A stretch of 17,810 nt of DNA from assembly GCA_043823315.1 (NCBI GenBank), contig JBDRAU010000078.1, positions 1-17,810 on the forward strand, in the 5' to 3' direction. A program made the translations under genes and the position numbers. Shown here one piece after another: positions 12,854-17,810 of the stretch. The notes under the pieces were generated by a model. It worked only from the letters and a program-made list of their open reading frames with translations. It had not been told where the DNA came from and ran no database searches. Position 1 is the first letter of the stretch, and the number at the start of each line of letters is the position of its first letter. Source of the stretch: JBDRAU01 sp043823315 (lineage in GTDB: Bacteria > Patescibacteriota > UBA1384 > DTJR01).

Positions 12854-12885
12854 TTGACAAGCTTTCTAGAATTTGTTTTTATTAT
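12854..12885 (+). promoter_or_regulatory. Promoter of the cobalamin riboswitch transcript
   Basis: A perfect TTGACA (12854-12859) precedes either TTTATT (12878-12883, 18-base spacer) or TATTAT (12880-12885, 20-base spacer). The predicted start falls just before the aptamer at 12899. Confidence 0.6.
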
Positions 12886-12898
12886 TTAGCAATAACTA

Positions 12899-13025
12899 AT
12901 TCGGCGAAACTCAGTCTTTTCCTGAAGATTGAGGGGAAGTGCGGTGAGATTCCGCTACAGTCCCGCTACTGTAATGCCCCAAACTGGTTGAACCATAAGG
13001 GGATGAGTCAGAAAACCAGCCGAGT
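12899..13025 (+). promoter_or_regulatory. Cobalamin riboswitch aptamer
   Basis: Conserved B12-aptamer blocks are present in order: GGGGAAGTGCGGTGAGATTCC (12934-12953 region), ACAGTCCCGCTACTGTAAT (12957-12975) and GAGTCAGAAAACC (13005-13017). A closing stem forms between 12899-12905 and 13019-13025 (TCGGC with GCCGA plus a wobble), and a CTCA/TCTT stem-loop follows the 5' strand. Downstream, GGGT/ACCC (13043-13057) abuts the strong Shine-Dalgarno AAGGAGGT (13059-13066), so control of translation is likely. The class is established for adenosyl- or methylcobalamin sensing; here it should switch off the following gene when B12 is ample. Confidence 0.96.
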
Positions 13026-13073
13026 CCGGCTCTTATTTTAAAGGGTTGGATCTACCCGAAGGAGGTATTTTTT

Positions 13074-15113
13074 ATGAGAAAGCTAATATTAGGATCCCTG
13101 GTTGGGATTTCTTTATTTTCCGGTATTTTGGGCATCCCCAGGCTTGCAAAATCCGAAAACGATTCTATTGGCAAAGCGCTTCAATATCTTGCAATGCAGC
13201 AAAATTCAGACGGGGGATTGCGCGAAAAAGATCAAATTGACTCAGGTGATCTGCAAACCGCTTGGTCAATGATGGCTTTTGCATCAGCCGGAGTTGATCC
13301 TAGCTCGGTTAAAAGTCCGCAAAATTCTTTAGTCGATTATGAACTTTCCCGGGCGTGTGACTATATCGCTGATACAGATATTGAACGAGCCGTAATGGCT
13401 CTGTCCTCGGCGGGTGTTGATTTATCGGTTTCCGGCTGTGACTTAGAAAACAGACTGATAGGATTGGTTGATCCGGCTTCGGGGAAGATTGGCAATAGCT
13501 TGATTAGTACAATCTTCGGTGTCTTTGCTTTGAAGAGCCAGAATCTCGGTATTCCCGATATGACATATGACTACATTGTGTCAGAACAACAACCAAGCGG
13601 AGGCTGGGATTCTGGCTGGGGAACGGAATCTAATATTACTGCTCAATCAATTCAATCTTTAGCTATTCTTGCTCCAAATTTTAACGTTGATCCTATAATG
13701 AAAGCTAAGGATTATCTAAAGTCTCTCCAGATCGAAGGCGGTGGAATCAAATATTCGGGCGATCCCTGGGTAACTAGTCCCGATGCTTTTTCTGATGCCT
13801 ATACCCTACAAGCCATTTATTCGCTTGGTGAATCACCGCAAAATGAATTCTGGATGAAAGGCGGTCATTCAGTTCTCGAACATTTGCTTAGCTACCAAAA
13901 AGAAGACGGATCGTTTTACTTCTCATCCGATCCTTGGGGCGATTCTACGCCCGTATGGACAACCGCAATTGTTCTACCAAGCCTGAATCAGATGAATTAT
14001 CCGGTAATTGCTTCTAATTTGCTGCCGTTTGAAGAAGAACCGGAGTTAGCTCCTACGCCTGTTATTTCTCCTTCGCTGAATCCGGCAGCTGAATCTAAAG
14101 AACCTGAAACTTTAGCGGGAGAGGTTGTTTTACCAAAAAATGACGTTGAAGAGGTTCGGGTATCGCCTGAAGAAGAAAAAACTTTTGAGGGAAATGCTAC
14201 TCTCGTTGCTCAAGAATCTGTTGCTGATCAACCGAGCGAGAGCATACAGGAATCTGATTTAGAACCGTCCCCAAAACTTTCAAATATCCTGGGCGAAACA
14301 AGTAAAAAAAATAGCAATCCGGATTATATTTACATAGTCTTTGGGTTCATTGCTGGTTGTTTGATTGTAGTTTTATTAAAAAACAAAATGCTATCAATAG
14401 CTTTAATTATTTCACTTGCATTATTTGGACGAGTTCACGCTGATTCTGGCAGAGTAGGCTTACTTGTTCGGCATTCAAATGGTGAGATAAAACGTTTTTG
14501 TCTTGAGGGCGAAACATTTCCGCTAAAAAGCGAGGATCTTTTTCGTCAAGCCGCCATCCCATTTTCGTTCGATAGGGGATTCTTGGTGAGTCTGGATAAT
14601 GAGTCGGCCTTGTCTGCTTGGCAGAAAAATGCAAACAGTCATTACTGGTCTCACTGGATTGATCAGGGCGGCGGTTTAACTTATGCTAATTTCGGAGCGC
14701 AGAGCAAGCTAATCAAAGGAGGTTTTATTGATGCTTGGCAAATCGGATCGAGTGAAAAATTGCTCGCTGATGTAAAATTTGAAGAAATTTGTCCGGTGAG
14801 CTTGTCCCAATTGTCTACTCCTAGCTCACCTGACACAGGGAGTTCCTTGACTGGTGAAAAGATTATCAGTCCAGTTATTAGCCCTGTTTTGACAAAATCC
14901 CCACCTATGCAATCTGCCATTGAAGATGAGTTGATAGCTGAAACGCAAAAGACCGCACCTACTGAAGAACAAGATTCGCGCAGTCCGCAAGTTCTTGGCG
15001 CAAGCCGCGATCAAAGAAAATCATCTAAACCGCTATTCTTTATTGCCGGTTTTTCCCTCCCGATTATTATTTTCTTTTTAGCCAAGAAATTATTTAAGAC
15101 AAAGAAACACTAA
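13074..15113 (+). CDS. Secreted, anchored transcobalamin-like protein (prenyltransferase-like repeats plus DUF4430-like domain), 679 aa
   Basis: Signal peptide at residues 1-25. Residues about 30-335 carry prenyltransferase/squalene-cyclase-type repeats (ALQYLAMQQNSDGGL near 35-49, SEQQPSGGWDSGWG at 170-183, SYQKEDGSFYF at 273-283), the alpha/alpha barrel used by transcobalamin and intrinsic factor. A Glu/Pro/Ser-rich linker leads to a membrane segment (418-435). A second signal-like helix ending RVHA follows (439-456), then a DUF4430-like region (459-560: VGLLVRHSNGEIKRFC, YWSHWIDQGGGLTYANFGAQ, GGFIDAWQIG), a second Pro/Ser linker and a C-terminal membrane helix (653-670) with a basic tail. 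In animal B12 carriers these two domains clamp cobalamin. The riboswitch just upstream supports B12 binding at the cell surface. The layout looks like two anchored proteins fused in frame at about residue 438. The start is set by AAGGAGGT seven bases upstream. Confidence 0.85.
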   Translation: MRKLILGSLVGISLFSGILGIPRLAKSENDSIGKALQYLAMQQNSDGGLREKDQIDSGDLQTAWSMMAFASAGVDPSSVKSPQNSLVDYELSRACDYIADTDIERAVMALSSAGVDLSVSGCDLENRLIGLVDPASGKIGNSLISTIFGVFALKSQNLGIPDMTYDYIVSEQQPSGGWDSGWGTESNITAQSIQSLAILAPNFNVDPIMKAKDYLKSLQIEGGGIKYSGDPWVTSPDAFSDAYTLQAIYSLGESPQNEFWMKGGHSVLEHLLSYQKEDGSFYFSSDPWGDSTPVWTTAIVLPSLNQMNYPVIASNLLPFEEEPELAPTPVISPSLNPAAESKEPETLAGEVVLPKNDVEEVRVSPEEEKTFEGNATLVAQESVADQPSESIQESDLEPSPKLSNILGETSKKNSNPDYIYIVFGFIAGCLIVVLLKNKMLSIALIISLALFGRVHADSGRVGLLVRHSNGEIKRFCLEGETFPLKSEDLFRQAAIPFSFDRGFLVSLDNESALSAWQKNANSHYWSHWIDQGGGLTYANFGAQSKLIKGGFIDAWQIGSSEKLLADVKFEEICPVSLSQLSTPSSPDTGSSLTGEKIISPVISPVLTKSPPMQSAIEDELIAETQKTAPTEEQDSRSPQVLGASRDQRKSSKPLFFIAGFSLPIIIFFLAKKLFKTKKH

Positions 15114-15136
15114 AATATTTTTTAGTTCTGTGTATT

Positions 15137-15164
15137 TTGCTATCTTGTTAAAGATTGATAAAAT
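15137..15164 (+). promoter_or_regulatory. Promoter of the 189-aa membrane-anchored gene
   Basis: TTGCTA (15137-15142), 16-base spacer, TAAAAT (15159-15164). The -10 ends six bases before ATG 15171, again implying a leaderless message. Confidence 0.5.
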
Positions 15165-15170
15165 AACTTT

Positions 15171-15740
15171 ATGAAAAGAAAAAGCAAAATAGGAATCGTT
15201 ATCATCATAGTTTTTGCTCTTGCTGGAGCAGCGGCTTTTTATTTAATCAAGAAGGAAAACAAAAAAGTCGAACCCGACTGCGAGACGGGGGAATCAACAA
15301 TTTGTGAAGTGGATCTTAAAGGCGGTTCGGAGCCGACAACAACTAAAACAACCGTTGGAAGTTTCGATGACAGGGTTAAAAAGAACAGCTCTCTTTACAA
15401 GAATGACAAATTTTCTTTCGAGATGACTTTTGGTTCTATTTGGAACGGTTCAAAAGTCCGTGAAACTGTTCCAAGCGAACCTGCCGAAGGCAAGATTGAA
15501 TTTTTTCTGCCAACAAAAGACAAAGTTTTCAAAGATGGTCTGGCTCCGGCGATAACGCTTAGAATTTTTAATAAATCCGATTATAAAGAGTCAAATAACG
15601 AATCTTTTGAGATGCAGTTGGCTGACAATGGAAAATACGTGGTGGTTTATAAAATTTGGGAAGGAACGCCAAGTGACCTCGTGCAATTTACCGAAAAAGA
15701 ACTCTCATCGACCGCCGCAACTTTTAAGTTTTTGAATTAA
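15171..15740 (+). CDS. Membrane-anchored protein of unknown function, 189 aa
   Basis: One N-terminal membrane segment (residues about 7-26, IGIVIIIVFALAGAAAFYLI) after a basic start (MKRKSK) makes this an anchored extracytoplasmic protein. A Cys pair (DCETGESTICEVD, about residues 36-48) could form a disulphide. The remainder (from about residue 73, YKNDKFSFEMTFGSIWNGSK) reads as a beta-rich domain of the kind seen in many small lipoprotein-like or PsbP-like surface proteins, but I cannot assign a family. It follows the B12-binding-like gene by 57 bases on the same strand with its own likely promoter; a functional link to B12 uptake is possible but unproven. Confidence 0.65.
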   Translation: MKRKSKIGIVIIIVFALAGAAAFYLIKKENKKVEPDCETGESTICEVDLKGGSEPTTTKTTVGSFDDRVKKNSSLYKNDKFSFEMTFGSIWNGSKVRETVPSEPAEGKIEFFLPTKDKVFKDGLAPAITLRIFNKSDYKESNNESFEMQLADNGKYVVVYKIWEGTPSDLVQFTEKELSSTAATFKFLN

Positions 15741-16044
15741 AATTTAAGAATTAATCTTCGAGTGTTCCCGCTAACGTGGGATAATCGAGAAGGTTTAGAT
15801 CCTGAAACGTATAGATCCTGAAACGAGTTCAGGATGACATGGTGTAGGTTCTCGACGAGCTCGAACAGTAACTTTTATTCTTCGAGAGAGCATGGCGAGT
15901 CGAGAAGTTTTAGATTATGAAATTATAGATCCCGCATCAAGTGCGGGATGACAGAATACTTTCAGTTCAGAGCTTGCCCCGAATTTAGTTCGGGGATGAT
16001 AGAGCGTAGGTTCGTAACTTCGCTCGAACAGTATTTGTTTTTAG
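15741..16044. repeat. Cluster of dispersed hairpin repeats
   Basis: No gene is seen. Three hairpins share one plan of 7-8-bp stem and 5-base loop: ATCCTGAA/TTCAGGAT (15815-15835), ATCCCGCA/TGCGGGAT (15930-15950) and CCCCGAA/TTCGGGG (15977-15995), each followed by ATGA. Two related GTAGGTTC...GCTCGAACAGTA units flank them (about 15844-15871 and 16006-16033). Confidence 0.75.
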
Positions 16045-16053
16045 TGGTAAAAT
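16045..16053 (+). promoter_or_regulatory. Extended -10 of the NRAMP-family gene
   Basis: TGG-TAAAAT ends six bases before ATG 16060. The region where a -35 would fall lies in a dispersed repeat copy (GCTCGAACAGTA), so the repeat may have supplied part of the promoter. Confidence 0.5.
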
Positions 16054-16059
16054 TAGATT

Positions 16060-17430
16060 ATGGGGAAAGATATTTTTGAGGATATTGTCGAAAGTCCGGC
16101 CAAAGCGCTTGATTATTCCCTCGGTAATTCCGAAAAGGTAAAAGATAAGATTCTTGATCAAAGGGGTGTTAAGGGAGCCAAAAAATACTGGGAATTGCTC
16201 GGCCCGGGACTGGTTACCGGAGCATCCGATGATGATCCGTCAGGGATTGCTACTTATTCACAGACGGGTGCTAAGTACGGCTTCGGACTTTTATGGCTCT
16301 CTATTTTTACTTTTCCGCTGATGGCTGTTGTTCAGGAGATGTGCGGGAGAATTGGGTTGGTGACCGGTCGCGGCTTGGCAGCGAACATCAGAAAGCATTT
16401 TCCAAAATACGTAATCTACATTGCTGCCGTACTTTTATTTATTGCCAATACCTTTAATCTCGGGGCAGACCTTGGCGCTATGGCAAAAGCGGTGCAACTT
16501 CTTTACCCCCAGATCAAATTTGTTTATCTAGTTGTCGGATTCACTCTTTTTATGCTATTTTTGCAAATCTTTGCTCCGTACGAAAGGTACGCAAAATATC
16601 TTAAATGGCTCGCATTGGTTTTGCTTTCATATATTTTCTCGGTTTTAGTAATGAAAGATGTTAACTGGGGTGAGATATTGCACTCGGCCATTACCCCATC
16701 GATTGAGTTTTCCCGTGATCAATTGATCCTGATTTGTGCCATACTCGGAACAACTATTTCTCCATATCTTTTCTTTTGGCAAACATCGCAGGAAGTGGAG
16801 GAACTGGCCGAGATAAAAATAAAGCAAGGCATAGAAAAAATTCAAGTTAGCAAAAAAATGATCGCCAATATGAGGTTGGATGTTGTCTCGGGAATGTTTT
16901 TGTCTAATTTAGTTATGTTCTTTATTATTACGGCTTGTGCAATTACGCTCAATAAAACCGGAATTACTAATATTACTTCAGCGGAGGAGGCGGCCAGAGC
17001 CCTGAGGCCTTTGGCTGGTGATACGTCCTATCTTCTTTTTGCGGTTGGAATAATCGGTGTTGGACTTTTGAGTATTCCAATTTTATCCGGCTCGGCCGCT
17101 TATGCAGTTTCTGAAAGCTTAAACTGGAAGGGAGGACTTCACAAGAAACTGCGCCACGCCTATTCGTTCTATGGAGTTATGATTTTTTCGATGCTGATCG
17201 GTCTTTTAATCAACTTTGTTGGTTTGGATTCCATTAAAGCGTTGATTTACTCTGCAGTATTAAACGGTATGATTGCACCGGTAATCCTGATTATGATTGT
17301 AGTTATATCGTCAAGTAAAAAGATTATGGGGAATTTTTCAAATTCCTTAACTTTTAAAATTATAGGGCTTGTTGCAATCGGTATAATGTCAGCGGCAGCG
17401 CTTGTGACTATCTATTCGCTCTTTCTTTGA
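16060..17430 (+). CDS. NRAMP-superfamily metal transporter, 456 aa
   Basis: A polytopic membrane protein with about 11 hydrophobic segments after a 40-residue cytoplasmic N-terminus. The first segment carries LLGPGLVTGASDDDPSGIAT (D59-P60-S61-G62) where classical NRAMP proteins have DPGN, and the sixth carries GTTISPYLFFWQ (residues 230-241) where they have an A/G-x-x-M-P-H motif. The metal-binding Asn and Met of Mn/Fe transporters are therefore replaced, which fits NRAMP relatives of altered selectivity, including those proposed for Mg2+; selectivity here is inferred. A cytoplasmic helix (EVEELAEIKIKQGIEKIQVS) follows segment six. The start ATG 16060 lies six bases after an extended -10 box with no Shine-Dalgarno. 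The 3' end overlaps the convergent dehydrogenase gene by 19 bases. Confidence 0.85.
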   Translation: MGKDIFEDIVESPAKALDYSLGNSEKVKDKILDQRGVKGAKKYWELLGPGLVTGASDDDPSGIATYSQTGAKYGFGLLWLSIFTFPLMAVVQEMCGRIGLVTGRGLAANIRKHFPKYVIYIAAVLLFIANTFNLGADLGAMAKAVQLLYPQIKFVYLVVGFTLFMLFLQIFAPYERYAKYLKWLALVLLSYIFSVLVMKDVNWGEILHSAITPSIEFSRDQLILICAILGTTISPYLFFWQTSQEVEELAEIKIKQGIEKIQVSKKMIANMRLDVVSGMFLSNLVMFFIITACAITLNKTGITNITSAEEAARALRPLAGDTSYLLFAVGIIGVGLLSIPILSGSAAYAVSESLNWKGGLHKKLRHAYSFYGVMIFSMLIGLLINFVGLDSIKALIYSAVLNGMIAPVILIMIVVISSSKKIMGNFSNSLTFKIIGLVAIGIMSAAALVTIYSLFL

Positions 17431-17810
17431 GCCGTAGCAATTTTTGAAACTGCTACCATGTAAGCCGCTTCTCTCAGGGTGACTTTCTCTGCTTTGGCAG
17501 TTTTTGTGACTTGGTGAAGAGCTTTGCTCATTTTTTCAATTAGATCGTTTTGGGCCTTTTTGTATGGTAATTTAATTCCTTTGACATTTTCCTGCCACTC
17601 ATAGAAACTGGCTAAAACTCCGCCGGCGTTTGCCAGAATGTCTGGAACAACGATAACCCCATTTTTCTCAAGTATTTTTTCTGCTTCTTCTAGAACCGGA
17701 TGATTGGCCATCTCGATAATAATTTTAGCTTTAATCTTTGAAGCGTTTTGTTTATTGATTTGTTCGCCGATCGCAGCGGGAATTAAGATATCAACATCTT
17801 GATAAAGGAC
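17412..17810 (-). CDS. gdhA: Glutamate (Glu/Leu/Phe/Val) dehydrogenase, C-terminal part, 5' end outside the window
   Basis: The last 132 residues are visible; the frame stays open to the window edge, starting VLYQDVDILIPAAIGEQI. It contains the nucleotide-binding-domain motifs VDILIPAAIGEQI, KAKIIIEMANHPV (where most relatives read EGANGP) and VVPDILANAGGVLASFYEW, all typical of NAD(P)-dependent glutamate dehydrogenase, which interconverts glutamate with 2-oxoglutarate and ammonium. The stop is TAG (17414-17412), inside the end of the convergent NRAMP-family gene. The ATG at 17711 is an internal methionine, not the start. The symbol is by family, since cofactor preference cannot be judged from this part. 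Confidence 0.88.
   Translation of the reverse strand, partial: VLYQDVDILIPAAIGEQINKQNASKIKAKIIIEMANHPVLEEAEKILEKNGVIVVPDILANAGGVLASFYEWQENVKGIKLPYKKAQNDLIEKMSKALHQVTKTAKAEKVTLREAAYMVAVSKIATAQRKSE

Noticed and set aside
17412..17711. A complete 99-residue gene starting at ATG 17711
   Set aside because: The frame continues to the window edge with clear glutamate dehydrogenase sequence, so this ATG is internal.

Overview
The window looks like a chromosomal segment from a Candidate Phyla Radiation (Patescibacteria) bacterium. This is an inference from content: large cysteine-rich zinc-ribbon proteins of a kind I associate with that group, many dispersed hairpin repeats between genes, a soluble VirD4/TraG-like ATPase, and sparse Shine-Dalgarno use with several apparently leaderless genes. 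TAA, TAG and TGA are all used as stops, so there is no sign of a recoded code. No lineage marker allows a finer placement.

Layout. Positions 1-620 hold a tRNA-Asn and a small GC-rich helix-turn-helix gene, both on the minus strand, then divergent promoters leading into a 747-residue T4SS coupling-protein-like ATPase (642-2885). Positions 2886-11830 hold a tandem family of four long cysteine-rich proteins (members A to D, about 565-584 codons each). Member A is split by one in-frame TAA. A truncated 5' relic (3164-3208) and two 3'-end relics (9860-9889, 9933-9962) mark past recombination, and dispersed repeats fill the gaps. Between members B and C sits a PaaX-like/Cas2-fold gene (6945-7523) bracketed by two identical 32-bp perfect palindromes, followed by a small helical protein that ends one base before member C starts.

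Positions 11831-12900 hold a GC-rich unknown gene with a strong terminator, then a 430-base gene-free stretch rich in inverted repeats, direct repeats, DnaA-box-like sites and iterated AT-rich sites. Positions 12899-15113 hold a cobalamin riboswitch ahead of a secreted, membrane-anchored protein with a prenyltransferase-like repeat domain and a DUF4430-like domain, the two parts of the transcobalamin/intrinsic-factor architecture. This points to B12 capture in an organism likely to depend on scavenging.

The rest is a membrane-anchored unknown (15171-15740), a repeat cluster, an NRAMP-superfamily transporter with a non-canonical metal site (16060-17430), and the 3' end of a glutamate dehydrogenase gene on the minus strand, convergent and overlapping by 19 bases.

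Main leads: the expanding cysteine-rich array, the Cas2-like gene between twin palindromes, the hairpin repeat with a covarying stem, the riboswitch-controlled B12-binding-like fusion, and a constant -10-to-ATG spacing suggesting leaderless mRNAs.
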